Assembly (NCBI RefSeq): GCF_003990725.2 | Contig: NZ_CP030064.1 | Location: 62,001 to 126,000, forward strand | Source of the DNA: Halorubrum sp. PV6 | Lineage (GTDB): Archaea; Halobacteriota; Halobacteria; Halobacteriales; Haloferacaceae | Direction of reading: 5' to 3' | DNA: 64,000 nt | Shown here: positions 18,666 through 28,000 of the stretch, piece after piece | Layout of the letters: every line of letters begins with the position of its first letter | Position numbering within the stretch: the first letter of the stretch is position 1 | Notes under the pieces: generated by a model | What the model was told of the DNA's origin: nothing | Database searches by the model: none | The model's input: the letters and a program-made list of their open reading frames with translations, nothing else | Made by a program: the position numbers and the translations under genes

Positions 18666-20047
18666 GCGACACAGCACACGACCCCGAGACGACGGAACCG
18701 ACGAACGCGTCGACCGACCGATCGACCGAGGCGCTCGCGGACGCGGGCGACCGCTCCGACGACCCGCTCGTCGAGGTGCGGGACCTCCGGACGTACTACG
18801 AGGGCGACCGGCTGTTCGGCGATCCGCCGGTGAAGGCGGTCGACGGCGTCTCCTTCGACATCCACCGCGGTGAGACGCTCGGCGTCGTCGGCGAGTCCGG
18901 CTGCGGAAAGACCACGCTCGGACGGACGCTGCTGCAGTTGGAAGACCCCACCGGCGGCGAGATCCGATTTGAGGGGCGCGACGTCACCGAACTCAGCGGC
19001 GCCGACCTCCGCGCGTGGCGGCGGGACGCACAGATCGTCTTTCAGGACCCGGACTCGAGTCTCAACGACCGCATGACCGTCGGCGAGATCGTCCAGGAGC
19101 CGCTCGACGTGTACGAGTGGCAGACGCCACGCGACCGCAAAGCGCGCGTCAAAGAGCTGCTCGACACCGTTGGGCTCCGCCCCGAACACTACTACCGGTA
19201 CCCGCACCAGTTCTCGGGCGGCCAGCGCCAGCGCGTCGGCATCGCCCGCACGCTGGCGTTAGAACCCGAGTTCATCGTCCTCGACGAGCCCGTCTCGGCG
19301 CTCGACGTGAGCGTCCAGGCCGAGGTCATCAACCTCTTGGAGGACCTCCAAGAGGAGTTCGGACTGACCTACCTGTTCATCGCCCACGACCTCTCCGTGG
19401 TGCGGCACATCTGTGACCGCGTCGCGGTGATGTACCTCGGGAACGTCATGGAGATCGGGCCGACGGAGGAGCTGTTCACCGACCCGGCGAACCCGTACAC
19501 GCACGCGCTGCTCTCGGCGATTCCGGAGCCCGACCCGACCGTGGAGAAGGACCGACTCACGCTCCAGGGGACGCCGCCGAACCCGCGATACCCGCCGAGC
19601 GGCTGTCCGTTTAGCACCCGCTGTCCGGCGCGCATCCGGCCGGAGGAGTACGAGGACCTCGACGACGCGGTGTGGTCGTCGATCAGCACGCTCGGCGAGA
19701 TCCTCCGCGAGCGCGAGCGCGCGGAGCAGACGGTCACCGACCGCATCCGGGAGCTGCTGGGCCGCGACGCCGCCCTCGACACGGTCGATGAGGTGTACGC
19801 CGAGCTGTTCGACGACCTCGACGTCCCGGACGACGCCGAACGGGTCCTCGACGACGTGGCGACCTACGCGCGGCAGAACGACGAGGCGCACGCGCTGGAC
19901 GTCCTCGACGACGCGTTCGGCGGAGTCTGCGAGTCCGAGGCGCCCGACGCTCACACCGTCGGCGACGCCGGCCGAAAGAGCCTCTGTCACCGTCACGCGC
20001 CCGAGTACCGCGACCCGAAGACCGTCATCGACGCCAGAACGAACTGA
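18662..20047 (+). CDS. ABC transporter ATP-binding protein, DppF type, with C-terminal insertion
   Basis: A 461-residue ATPase overlapping the preceding gene by 4 bp. After an acidic 35-residue N-terminus come Walker A GESGCGKT (about 76-83), Q-loop VFQDP, signature FSGGQRQR, Walker B FIVLDEP and the H-loop AHD. The usual C-terminal Cys cluster is split: [11 protein letters not shown] (around 315) and [10 protein letters not shown] (around 420) are separated by ~95 helical, charged residues ([18 protein letters not shown] and following). A similar spacer occurs in other haloarchaeal members as far as I recall. Confidence 0.94.
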   Translation: MSDTAHDPETTEPTNASTDRSTEALADAGDRSDDPLVEVRDLRTYYEGDRLFGDPPVKAVDGVSFDIHRGETLGVVGESGCGKTTLGRTLLQLEDPTGGEIRFEGRDVTELSGADLRAWRRDAQIVFQDPDSSLNDRMTVGEIVQEPLDVYEWQTPRDRKARVKELLDTVGLRPEHYYRYPHQFSGGQRQRVGIARTLALEPEFIVLDEPVSALDVSVQAEVINLLEDLQEEFGLTYLFIAHDLSVVRHICDRVAVMYLGNVMEIGPTEELFTDPANPYTHALLSAIPEPDPTVEKDRLTLQGTPPNPRYPPSGCPFSTRCPARIRPEEYEDLDDAVWSSISTLGEILRERERAEQTVTDRIRELLGRDAALDTVDEVYAELFDDLDVPDDAERVLDDVATYARQNDEAHALDVLDDAFGGVCESEAPDAHTVGDAGRKSLCHRHAPEYRDPKTVIDARTN

Positions 20048-20048
20048 G

Positions 20049-20504
20049 ATGCGTCCCGCCGACGGCTCGTCTCTCGCCCGCCTCCGCGTCGCCGGCCTCG
20101 TGGCGGCGCACGCGGTGACGTACGCCGCGACGGTCGCCGTCCTCGTCGGCACCGGCGCTGCCGTCCTCGGTATCGCCACCGGCGGCGGGTTCGCTCGCGT
20201 CAAGGTGCTCCTGTTTCTGGCCGGCCTCGCGATGATGGCGTACGCGACGGCCCGGCTGTGGCCGCGGTCGCCGAGCGACCTCGAATCGAACACCGTCGAC
20301 GGCGTGACCGTCGACGGCCGGTCGATCCCGAAGGTCCCCGACCGGACGCGCTTCCAGCGGTTCGTCCGCTCGCTTCCCCCGTCCCGCTGGCTTCCGCCGG
20401 CGCCGCCGACGAAGCGCGTGACGCCGGCCGGAAAGCTGTTCGTCGCGAGCGTGTTGGTGCTGCTCGCGTCGTACCTCCTCGAAGCCCAGTTCGGCATCGT
20501 CTGA
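20049..20504 (+). CDS. Conserved haloarchaeal membrane protein
   Basis: A 151-residue protein that starts one base after the stop of the DppF-type gene, so it may be co-transcribed. It has hydrophobic helices near residues 14-42 and 52-70 and a third near the C-terminus (LFVASVLVLLASYLLEA). Between them is a polar stretch rich in Pro and Arg (VPDRTRFQRFVRSLPPSRW). I do not recognise a function. It is not a known part of peptide importers. Confidence 0.7.
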   Translation: MRPADGSSLARLRVAGLVAAHAVTYAATVAVLVGTGAAVLGIATGGGFARVKVLLFLAGLAMMAYATARLWPRSPSDLESNTVDGVTVDGRSIPKVPDRTRFQRFVRSLPPSRWLPPAPPTKRVTPAGKLFVASVLVLLASYLLEAQFGIV

Positions 20505-20552
20505 GCCGGCTCACCGAAAAGGGTTTTATCCGCGACCCTCGAACCGATAGAC

Positions 20553-21077
20553 GTGCCTGATACCGGAAACGACCGCGACGACGAGCGACTCCAGCGGCTC
20601 GCGAGCGGGGCGTCCGTTCGGAAGAACGGCTGGGCGCAGACGAACGAGGAGATGCAACTGCTCGCCGACGAGCGCCGGGAGGCCGGGTTCGAGGTCGTCA
20701 CGGCGACGACGCTCCACACCGACACCGTGACGCCCGACATGGGCGACGACCCCGAGCGATTCGGGTTCGTCCACGTCGTTCCCGACAACCACGCCGACGA
20801 GGTGGCCGAGGTCCTCTCGACGCTCGACGTGACCCGGTACGAGGCGTACCGGTCGACGGTCGGCGAGAACGCGTTCCTCGTCGTCGAACTTCTCGACGAG
20901 TCGGCGTCCCGCGCGCTGCTTTTCGCGAGCTACTACGACCCCACCGAGGCGACCGGGATGGTCGCCACGGCGCGCGAACGTGGCGTCCTCTTCACGCATC
21001 TCAAACGCATCGACGGTACCCACCTCGGAACGATACGCCACGAAGCGATCGAACCGTTGCTCGGTCCCGACGCGTAG
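20553..21077 (+). CDS. Conserved haloarchaeal protein of unknown function
   Basis: A 174-residue soluble acidic protein with a GTG start at 20553. The start is supported by a TATA-like GGTTTTATCC at 20522-20531, about 25 bp upstream, which suggests a leaderless message. Secondary-structure pattern is alternating strands and helices (FGFVHVVPDNHADEVAEVLSTL; AFLVVELLDESASRALLFASYY). No catalytic motif is recognised. Confidence 0.72.
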   Translation: MPDTGNDRDDERLQRLASGASVRKNGWAQTNEEMQLLADERREAGFEVVTATTLHTDTVTPDMGDDPERFGFVHVVPDNHADEVAEVLSTLDVTRYEAYRSTVGENAFLVVELLDESASRALLFASYYDPTEATGMVATARERGVLFTHLKRIDGTHLGTIRHEAIEPLLGPDA

Positions 21078-21120
21078 GCGGCCGCGCCGTCAGTCAGCCG
21101 TCTCGCCGCCGTCTGACCGC

Positions 21121-22743
21121 TCACGTCACGTCGCGGACGGTCCCGACGCCCTTACTCGACCCCTCCCGGAAGACGAACCGCTGTCCCTCCTCGATCAGAT
21201 ACGGCCGGAACTTAAACCGGACCGTCGTTCGGCCGGTGTCGCCGGGGAGCAGCCGTCCGCCCTCCGGCTCGAAGACCGCCGCCTCGGAGACGGTTTCGAG
21301 GTGAACCACCGGTTCGTACCCGGCCTGAATCCGCGTCGGGTGGTTGAGGACCATCACTTCGGCTTCGAACGTCCGGACCGGCTTCGGGTCGCTGTCTCTG
21401 GGGACGAGCGCCATCCCGCGTTCGATCTCCGACTCGTCGACGCCTTTTAAGGCGATTCCGACGATGCGGCCCGCGGTCGCCTTGTCGACTCGGTGGTAGT
21501 GCATCTCGATCGACCGCGCCTCCACCTCGCGGAAGGAGCCGTCGGCCATCGGCCCTAACAGGAGTTCGTCGCCGGCCTCCACGGTGCCGGAGTTGACCGT
21601 GCCGGACGCCACCGCGCCGACGCCCGTCACCTTGTAACTCCGGTCGACGTACAGCCGGAACTCCTCGCGCTCCGGCGTCGCCCGCTTCGGGAGCGCCTCG
21701 AACAGTCGGTCGAGCGCGTCGACGCCCTGCTTCGTCACCGCGCTGGTCTGGAGCAGCGGGACGACCCCGTCACCGACCTCCGTGACCGCCGTGTCGATCC
21801 CGTGCCGCTCGACCAAAAGCGGCGTCTGTCCCGCGTCCCGGAGCATCGACTCCACCTCTCGTTCGACCGCCGCGAGCCGGTCGTCGCTCACGGCGTCGGC
21901 TTTCGTGACCGCGACGATCGTCGGGAGTTCCGTCGCCAACAGGATGCCGAGGTGTTCGCGGGTCGTCTTCGTCGGGCCGTCGTCGGCGGCGACGACGAGC
22001 AGCCCGTAATCGAGTTTCTGGCCGACGAGCCCTCGGATCGTCGTCCGGAGCCACGGCTCGTGGCCGACCGTGTCGACGAACGAGACTAACCGATCGGCCT
22101 CCTCGACGATCCGGGCGCGATCGGACTTCCGATGCGGGTTGTCCATTCGGACCGGCTCGCCGCCCTCGTCGTCGAAGCCGTAGACGGCGTACGAGAGGTC
22201 TGCCGAGAGCCCGCGCTCTATCTCGTGGGGTTGCACGTCGAGGAATCCCCGCGTCCCGCCCTGTCCGTCGTCGGCTCGCCCGGTGACGAGCGTCCCGACG
22301 AGCGTCGACTTGCCGTGGTCGACGTGGCCGGCCGTCCCGACCACGAGGTGGTCGTCGTCAGCCTCGAACATGCCGCCCTCCCGGAGGGTGGCGAGGCCGA
22401 CGAGCCCGTCAGTGTTCCCGTTGCCGGCGGAGCCGGCGCTCCACGTCTCTACGTCGGCGATGTGGGCGTCGGCCTCGTCGGCCAAAAGCGAGAGCACGTC
22501 CATCGTCTCCGTGAAGGCGTCGGGGTCGATCCCGGCCAACCCCCCGTCGTCGGTGACGCCGAGGACGTAGGTCGCCTCGCCGTCGCCCGAGAGGACGCGG
22601 TGGCGAAGCTGTGCCACGAGCGACTCCATGCGCCCGTCGGCGAGGTGGACTTCGCGAGTCAGTCGCTCTTTGAACTCGATGGAACCGCCGTCTCGTTCGC
22701 CGCGCTCGATGGCCCGCTGGAGGACGGACCGGTCAGCGCTCAT
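21121..22743 (-). CDS. GTPBP1-family translational-type GTPase
   Basis: A 540-residue GTP-binding protein related to EF-Tu/EF-1A and GTPBP1. After an ~135-residue N-terminal domain come the G1 motif GHVDHGKS, G3 DTVGHEP and G4 TKAD, then two beta-barrel domains (VASGTVNSGTVEAGDELLLGP and following). Members of this group have been linked to mRNA or ribosome quality control in eukaryotes; the archaeal role is not settled. The start MSADRSVLQ was chosen because the upstream extension (MSTHTTKTV) covers the likely promoter. Confidence 0.88.
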   Translation of the reverse strand: MSADRSVLQRAIERGERDGGSIEFKERLTREVHLADGRMESLVAQLRHRVLSGDGEATYVLGVTDDGGLAGIDPDAFTETMDVLSLLADEADAHIADVETWSAGSAGNGNTDGLVGLATLREGGMFEADDDHLVVGTAGHVDHGKSTLVGTLVTGRADDGQGGTRGFLDVQPHEIERGLSADLSYAVYGFDDEGGEPVRMDNPHRKSDRARIVEEADRLVSFVDTVGHEPWLRTTIRGLVGQKLDYGLLVVAADDGPTKTTREHLGILLATELPTIVAVTKADAVSDDRLAAVEREVESMLRDAGQTPLLVERHGIDTAVTEVGDGVVPLLQTSAVTKQGVDALDRLFEALPKRATPEREEFRLYVDRSYKVTGVGAVASGTVNSGTVEAGDELLLGPMADGSFREVEARSIEMHYHRVDKATAGRIVGIALKGVDESEIERGMALVPRDSDPKPVRTFEAEVMVLNHPTRIQAGYEPVVHLETVSEAAVFEPEGGRLLPGDTGRTTVRFKFRPYLIEEGQRFVFREGSSKGVGTVRDVT

Positions 22744-22921
22744 AACCGCTGATAGGGAACAGCCGGGCTTAACGGTTTTCGTGGTATGCGTACTCACGTC
22801 ACGTTACCGATACCGAGCGCTCGGGAGCGCTCCCACCGCCCCCGACAGCAATGCGGTCACACTCGGTCGGTTCCTCGTCGGCCGACGTCGCCGGACCGTG
22901 CGCTCCGGCGCGGGTCGCGGT

Positions 22922-23911
22922 TCACGACTCGGTCAGGTCGACGTACGTCCGCCGTACGGTCACGGGCGTCACGCCGGCCACGTCGGCGGCCTCCTGCTGC
23001 GTGCAGTCGGCTCCCAGCTCTCGGGCGGCCGTGTACAGGCACGCGGCGGCGACGCCCACCGGGTTGCGGCCGTTCGCGATGCCCTCCTCGACGGTCCGCT
23101 CGGCCAGCTCTCCGGCGCGACGCTCCAACTCGGGCGCACAGCCGAGGTCGCTCGCGAACCGCGGGAGGTACTCGGCGGGTCCGGTCGGCGCGATCGGCAG
23201 GCCGAGTTCGCGGTTCATCGCGTCGAAGGCGGCCCGGTGTTCGGCCTCCGTCGCCTTCGCTTCGGCGCAGATCTCACCGACGGTCCGCGCCACGTCGGCG
23301 GTGCGGCAGGCGACGTAGAGGCAGGCGGCCGCAAAGCCCTCAAGCGAGCGACCGCGGAGCAGGCTCTCGTCCTGTGCGGAGTCGAACAGCGTACAGGCCG
23401 TGTCGCGAACGCTGTCGGGCAGCTCTAAGGCTCCCGTGAGCCGCCGTATCTCGGTGTAGGCGTACACCTTGTTGCGATCGCGTTTCGAGGATATCTGCGC
23501 GCGGTTGTGCTGGGTGCGCATCCGTGCGAGTCGCCGCCGCTTGCGCCCTTTCACCTTCGTCGACCGGCCGATCTCCGTCGAGAGCCCGCGGTCGTGACGC
23601 GAGCGCGTCAGGGGTGCGCCGGTGCGCTTGGGGTTCGTGTCGTCGTCGTCGAACGAGCGCCACTCGGGGCCGTGGTCGATTCGGTCGGCCTCGACGACGA
23701 GCCCGCAGTCGGCACAGACGCGCTCTGCGGCGTCGACGCGCGTCCGGCCACCGCACTCCGGACACGTCTCGCGGGCGTCGGCGTTCGTCGCCGTGGCGTC
23801 GCCGTCCTCGACGGTCGCCGCTCGGGTCGGGCGCTCGGCGCGGTCCGCGGTCGCGGCGTCGTCGGTCTGGGTACGGGGCGAACGAGTCTGCGTCGAGCGT
23901 GCGTCACTCAT
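22922..23911 (-). CDS. tfb: Transcription initiation factor B (TFB)
   Basis: A 329-residue TFB that bridges TBP-DNA and RNA polymerase. The zinc ribbon (CPECGG ... CADCG) begins near residue 50, behind a longer than usual, Thr/Ala/Arg-rich and probably disordered N-terminal extension. The B-reader/linker region includes WRSFDDDDTNPKRTG and TKVKGRKRRRLARMR, followed by two cyclin-like repeats. The second ends with the HTH CTQQEAADVAGVTPVTVRRTY that contacts the BRE. Haloarchaea hold many tfb paralogues; which one this is cannot be decided here. ATG at 23911 is preferred to a GTG one codon upstream. Confidence 0.96.
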   Translation of the reverse strand: MSDARSTQTRSPRTQTDDAATADRAERPTRAATVEDGDATATNADARETCPECGGRTRVDAAERVCADCGLVVEADRIDHGPEWRSFDDDDTNPKRTGAPLTRSRHDRGLSTEIGRSTKVKGRKRRRLARMRTQHNRAQISSKRDRNKVYAYTEIRRLTGALELPDSVRDTACTLFDSAQDESLLRGRSLEGFAAACLYVACRTADVARTVGEICAEAKATEAEHRAAFDAMNRELGLPIAPTGPAEYLPRFASDLGCAPELERRAGELAERTVEEGIANGRNPVGVAAACLYTAARELGADCTQQEAADVAGVTPVTVRRTYVDLTES

Positions 23912-23936
23912 CACACATCGAACTCGGACCCGATGC

Positions 23937-24050
23937 CTTACTTAAACCCGCCCTGATCGCGGGTCGATCGGTCGACTCTGCGGGATCGAACCGACCGGTA
24001 ATCGGTCGGTGTTTCTTCCCACTATCCCGCCGCAGTACGGTGGTTTTAAC
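23937..24050. promoter_or_regulatory. Divergent promoter region with an 8-bp inverted repeat
   Basis: For tfb (minus strand) a TATA-like GTTTAAGTAAGG covers about 23936-23947, about 28 bp from its ATG. For the divergent gene a GGTTTTAAC TATA box covers 24042-24050, about 27 bp from its ATG. Between them lies a perfect inverted repeat ACCGACCG-GTAAT-CGGTCGGT (23990-24010), a plausible operator for either gene. Confidence 0.6.
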
Positions 24051-24074
24051 TCGTCGAGCGTGCGAGCATCTCGC

Positions 24075-24599
24075 ATGACGCTGTCGGAGATCGCGGACGG
24101 CCTCGAGGTGACCGCGAGCCAGCGCGACCGCGGGGTCGCCGTCGCGGACGACACCGACACGCCGCTCGCCGAGCGACTCGCAGAACAGGCCGACGACCTC
24201 CCGTGCACGCCCGCGGCGACGGCGACGCTCGTCGACGCGTACACCGCCGGCCGGAGCGTCGGCGACGCCGCGCGCGAGGCCGGCGTGACGCCGATGACGG
24301 GCGCGAAGGCGCTCCACCGGTGCGGCGTCGAGGGCGTCTGTCCGCTCGCGCCGAGCCGCCGCGAGGTCGTCCGCGACTGGCTGGACGGTCGACTCGCGCG
24401 CAGCGAGGCGGTCGCGCTCGCCGGCGGCGACGAGGCGGACTTCGCGCTGGCGACGTACGTCGAGACGCACGACCCGCTCCCCGCGGCCGCCGAAGCCGTC
24501 GACGCTCACGTCGCCGGCTCCGCGCCGCTCGGCGTCGGATCCGCCGGCGACGACGACGCGCTCGGCGGCGCGCTCGGGTCGCCGGACGGCCTCCGCTGA
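24075..24599 (+). CDS. Haloarchaeal protein with helix-turn-helix-like repeats, unknown function
   Basis: A 174-residue protein starting MTLSEIADGLEVTASQ, all-helical in pattern. A stretch AYTAGRSVGDAAREAGVTPMTGAKALHRCG looks like a helix-turn-helix of the kind that recognises DNA. Another possible copy follows (RDWLDGRLARSEAVALAGGDEADFALATY). It is divergent from tfb with a short shared promoter region containing a palindrome, so it could be a regulator. That is inference only. Confidence 0.7.
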   Translation: MTLSEIADGLEVTASQRDRGVAVADDTDTPLAERLAEQADDLPCTPAATATLVDAYTAGRSVGDAAREAGVTPMTGAKALHRCGVEGVCPLAPSRREVVRDWLDGRLARSEAVALAGGDEADFALATYVETHDPLPAAAEAVDAHVAGSAPLGVGSAGDDDALGGALGSPDGLR

Positions 24600-24623
24600 G
24601 TCGCTGTCGCCTGTTTTCTCCCT

Positions 24624-25406
24624 TTAAGACCGCAGCCGGTCGACCAGCCCCGGCTCCGCGAACTCGACGTCGACCGTCGCGTCGAAGCAGTCCTCGAAGG
24701 CCGCCGCCACCGCCCGCGTGTACGCGCCGTCCCCCGCCGCCGTCGTCGGCGCAGCACCGACTTCGGGAGCCGTCTGTGGGAGGCACACCTCCGCGTCGCG
24801 CTCGGCGGCTTCCCCGTCCGCCTCGCGAGCGATCGCTACGGTGCGGTCCACGCTCGCGCCCACGTCCGCGACGCGACCGCGGAGTCGCTGGAGGGCGTCC
24901 CGGCCGTGCGTCGTCGCCGGCGTCACCGCCGCGGTCCGATCGGCGGCGGTGACCCCCGCGACCGCCTCGTTCGAGCCGACGGGGGCGGCGTCGACGAGGA
25001 CCGCGTCGTAGGTCGTCGCGGCCTCGTCGATCCGGCGCTCCAACTTCCGCGCCGCCTCCGCCGTCTTCGCGCGTGCGACGCGCTCGAAGGGCGCCCGCGC
25101 CGGAACGACCTCTGCCCGCCCCGGCAGGTCGAGGCCGTCGGCACTGTCCCCGCCGCCGTCAGCGCCCGGTGCGATCGGGTACGTCGCCGCCGACAGCGAC
25201 GAGCCGGTTTCGTCGGTGAGAAGCGTCGTGAGATCCGTCCCGATCCGGCCCGACACGTATTCGGAGAGCCCCTGCGTGGTGAACGCGGCGTCGACGACCG
25301 CCACGTCGCGGCCGTCGCGCGCGCCGAGCGTCGCCAGTTCGATCGCGGTGCGGGTCGTTCCGGCCCCGCCGGTCGCTCCGACGAGCGCGAGCGTCGTCGC
25401 GTGCAT
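24624..25406 (-). CDS. ParA/MinD-like P-loop ATPase
   Basis: A 260-residue SIMIBI-class ATPase. The deviant Walker A is VGATGGAGTTRTAIELA near the N-terminus. Note that the signature lysine at the end of the P-loop is replaced (GAGTTRT, where GKGGVGKTT is usual), so ATP hydrolysis may be impaired or altered. A Walker A'/switch region VAVVDAAF and a VLVDAAP strand follow. ParA/MinD relatives position DNA, division machinery or surface structures. The gene is alone, with no ParB partner in view. The ATG at 25406 is the start of family similarity. Confidence 0.78.
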   Translation of the reverse strand: MHATTLALVGATGGAGTTRTAIELATLGARDGRDVAVVDAAFTTQGLSEYVSGRIGTDLTTLLTDETGSSLSAATYPIAPGADGGGDSADGLDLPGRAEVVPARAPFERVARAKTAEAARKLERRIDEAATTYDAVLVDAAPVGSNEAVAGVTAADRTAAVTPATTHGRDALQRLRGRVADVGASVDRTVAIAREADGEAAERDAEVCLPQTAPEVGAAPTTAAGDGAYTRAVAAAFEDCFDATVDVEFAEPGLVDRLRS

Positions 25407-25464
25407 GCGCTCTGTTTCTCGCAGTTTCGCTGTTAATCCTGTTGTCCTCCCGCCGCCGTGACGC

Positions 25465-25884
25465 TCACTCGGCAATCGCCTCGCCGATCGCGTCGAGTTC
25501 GTCGTCGGAGAGGTCGGGCCGCTCGCCGCCGACCGCGTGGAGCGGCGCGCCGCCGTCGCCCTCGAACCGCGGGATGATGTGGACGTGGACGTGCGGGACC
25601 TCCTGTCCGGCCGCCTCGCCGTCGTTGATCCCGACGTTGGCGCCGTCGGCGCCGACGGTCGACTGGACGCGCGGCGTGAGTTCGGCCACGGCCGCGAACA
25701 GTTCGCTCGTGAGGTCGCCGTCGAGGTCGCCGACGTGTTTCGCGTGCGACTTCGGGATCACGAGCGTGTGTCCGCGAGCGAGCGGATTGGCGTCGAGGAA
25801 CGCCAGCACGTCGTCGGTCTCGTGAACGGTTCGTGCCGGGATGTCGCCGGCGACGATCGAACAGAAGATGCAGTCTCCGGACAT
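25465..25884 (-). CDS. HIT-family nucleotide hydrolase
   Basis: A 139-residue histidine-triad protein with CIFCSIVAGDIPA at the start (Hint-type with two Cys) and the catalytic HVHVH triad in GQEVPHVHVHIIPRF. Hint-type proteins hydrolyse adenosine phosphoramidates and related nucleotides. The length is typical. The start MSGDCIF at 25884 was chosen by family. Confidence 0.93.
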   Translation of the reverse strand: MSGDCIFCSIVAGDIPARTVHETDDVLAFLDANPLARGHTLVIPKSHAKHVGDLDGDLTSELFAAVAELTPRVQSTVGADGANVGINDGEAAGQEVPHVHVHIIPRFEGDGGAPLHAVGGERPDLSDDELDAIGEAIAE

Positions 25885-25951
25885 ACCCGAGCGGTCGGCG
25901 CGGCGACTCATCAAGGTTTCCCGAACGGTGGCCCCTACCGGGCGCTCCGGC

Positions 25952-26461
25952 TCACTCCTCGGCGTCCTCGCGGACGGTCCCGCCGACGACCAGCGCGGCA
26001 CCGATGATCACGAGGTTCTTGACGATGTACTGCCCCTCGACGGTCAACTCGAACGGGAACGTGACGAACACGACCTCCGGCAGTAGCACCATCGGGAGGA
26101 AGGTGCCGGGCATCTGGAGGAACAACAGGAGTATGCCGACCCGGATGAGGGGCCGGTACAGCAGACACAGCCCGATGAGCACCTCCCAGACCCCGAGTAT
26201 CGGGACGAACACCTCGGCCGGCACCACGTACACCGTGGCGGCCACGAGGTCGGCGGCCGGGCTCCCGCCGATAACTTTCAGTCCGCCGAACCAGACGAAG
26301 ACGATCCCGAGCGCGACCCGGAGGACGGGGATTCCGAGTCGGTCCATCTCTCTCGTGATCGCGCGGTCAATCCGGTCGAAGCGTTCCCGGGCCGAGCCGA
26401 GCCGGTCCGTTGGATCGGGATCTCTCCCGCCCTCCGACCGGACCGTTTCTGAAGCGGACAT
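25952..26461 (-). CDS. DoxX-family membrane protein
   Basis: A 169-residue protein with four hydrophobic helices after a ~45-residue charged N-terminus. The first helix contains ALGIVFVWFGGLKV, the DoxX signature region. The others are YVVPAEVFVPILGVWEVLIG, GILLLFLQMPGTFLPMVLL and IVKNLVIIGAALVVGG. DoxX/DoxD relatives are linked to quinone-dependent oxidation reactions or membrane redox partners; the role here is open. Confidence 0.8.
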   Translation of the reverse strand: MSASETVRSEGGRDPDPTDRLGSARERFDRIDRAITREMDRLGIPVLRVALGIVFVWFGGLKVIGGSPAADLVAATVYVVPAEVFVPILGVWEVLIGLCLLYRPLIRVGILLLFLQMPGTFLPMVLLPEVVFVTFPFELTVEGQYIVKNLVIIGAALVVGGTVREDAEE

Positions 26462-26573
26462 TAGCTCTCGCTACCGGTAGGGGCGCAGTACGGAAAAACT
26501 CACCACAGCGGGGCCGTGAAGGGACGAAACGGCGAAACGGCGCTCCGGCGCGAACGACGCCCGCGACAACCCC

Positions 26574-27506
26574 TCACTCGTCCGCGCCGGGGAACGGGAC
26601 CTCGAACAGGTCGCCGTCGTCCGGCAGGAGCACGTCGCCGTCGAACGCGCCCGCCGCCTCCCTGCGGATCGGCGAGGCGTCGGCGGCGTACCGCGAGGAG
26701 ATGTGGACCAGCGCCAGCCGCTTCGCGTCGGCGCGGGCGGCTATCTCCCCGGCCTCTCGCCCGGTCGAGTGCGCCGTGTCGCGGGCGCGGTCCGCCATGT
26801 CGTCGGCGAAGGTGGCGTCGTGGACGAGCAGGTCGGCGTCCGCGGCGACCGCGACGGTGCCCTCTCGCGGCCGGGTGTCGGCGGTGTACACGAGCGTCCG
26901 TCCCGGTCGCGGCGGCCCCACGACCTGCTCCGGTTCGACAATCGAACCGTCCTCGGCCTCGACGGATTCGCCGGCGTGCAGGCGGCCGAACTTCGGTCCG
27001 ACCGGGACGCCCAACTCCTCGGCCTTCGGGCGGTCGAACCGCCCCGGCCTGTCGTCTTCTTCGAGCACGTAGCCCTGCGATTTCGTCCGGTGGACCGTCT
27101 CGAACGCGCGGACCTCGTAGCCGTCGGCGTCGAGCGCGACCGATCCGGGGGCGACCTCGTTGAGCCGCACGTCGAACGCCGGGTCGTGGCCGACCGCGTG
27201 GACGAGGTCGTGGAGGTCCGCTCCGGTCCCCGGCGGGCAGTGGATCGTGAGCGGGTCCTCGCGGTCGTTGAACCCGAGCGTCTGGACGAGCCCCGGAATC
27301 CCGAGGACGTGGTCGCCGTGGAGGTGCGAGACGAACAGGTGGTCGATCCCGAACCCGGTTCCGTGCCGCATCATGCCGCGTTGGGTGCCCTCCCCGCAGT
27401 CGAACAGCAGGCGGTCGCCCTCGCGGTTGACGAACAGTGCGCTCGGCGCGCGCTCGGTGGTCGGGACGGCGCCGCCCGTTCCGAGAAACGTGACGCGAAG
27501 GGACAT
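26574..27506 (-). CDS. rnz: Ribonuclease Z (tRNA 3' endonuclease)
   Basis: A 310-residue metallo-beta-lactamase enzyme of the short RNase Z type. The N-terminus FLGTGGAVPTTERAPSAL and the zinc-binding motif SHLHGDHVLGIPGL are diagnostic. Further histidine/aspartate ligands follow (LVHDATF; LVHISSRY). It cuts tRNA precursors right after the discriminator base so that CCA can be added. That matters here because none of the tRNA genes in the window encode CCA and each has extra 3'-end copies downstream. A minus-strand TATA-like GTTTACAAACC lies near 27524-27535. Confidence 0.96.
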   Translation of the reverse strand: MSLRVTFLGTGGAVPTTERAPSALFVNREGDRLLFDCGEGTQRGMMRHGTGFGIDHLFVSHLHGDHVLGIPGLVQTLGFNDREDPLTIHCPPGTGADLHDLVHAVGHDPAFDVRLNEVAPGSVALDADGYEVRAFETVHRTKSQGYVLEEDDRPGRFDRPKAEELGVPVGPKFGRLHAGESVEAEDGSIVEPEQVVGPPRPGRTLVYTADTRPREGTVAVAADADLLVHDATFADDMADRARDTAHSTGREAGEIAARADAKRLALVHISSRYAADASPIRREAAGAFDGDVLLPDDGDLFEVPFPGADE

Positions 27507-27581
27507 GGCTACCCATCGGGGCGGGGTTTGTAAACCGGTATCGATGACGCGGTCGAGGCGGCCCGACGGCGACACCGACAT

Positions 27582-27893
27582 GTGTCCGCCGCCCCGAACG
27601 CGACCGTGTACGATTCGATCGCCGCGCTGACCAAGGAAGACGGGTGGCGCGCGGAGGGCGCCGCGGCGCGCGTCCACTACGACGGCGGCGGCACGCGGTT
27701 CGCGGTGGAGTTCTACGCCGACGCCGAGCGTGTCCTCTACTGGACGGTCCCCGCCGACTCGGAGGAGGAGACCGCTGTCGGGACGGCCGCCCCCGTCCCC
27801 CGCGAGGAGATTCCGGACCCGCTCCGGCAACGCATCCGAGACGACCTCGCCGCCGCCGGCGTCGACCCGGACACGGAGCGCCGCGTCGTGTGA
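27582..27893 (+). CDS. Small conserved haloarchaeal protein
   Basis: A 103-residue protein with a GTG start (MSAAPNATVYDSIAALTKEDGWRA...). An N-terminal helix, a beta-sheet region (ARVHYDGGGTRFAVEFYADAERVLYW) and a C-terminal helix (PDPLRQRIRDDLAAAGVD) suggest a small alpha/beta fold. It looks like a protein family restricted to haloarchaea; no function is recognised. Confidence 0.68.
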   Translation: MSAAPNATVYDSIAALTKEDGWRAEGAAARVHYDGGGTRFAVEFYADAERVLYWTVPADSEEETAVGTAAPVPREEIPDPLRQRIRDDLAAAGVDPDTERRVV

Positions 27894-28000
27894 CGCCCAC
27901 CCGGTGATCGGCGGTTTCAGCGCTCGATACCGGAGATTTCAACCGATTCATCGCGGTCCGAAGGAAACCCATATGCCGCCAGACACGGTACGATACGGTA

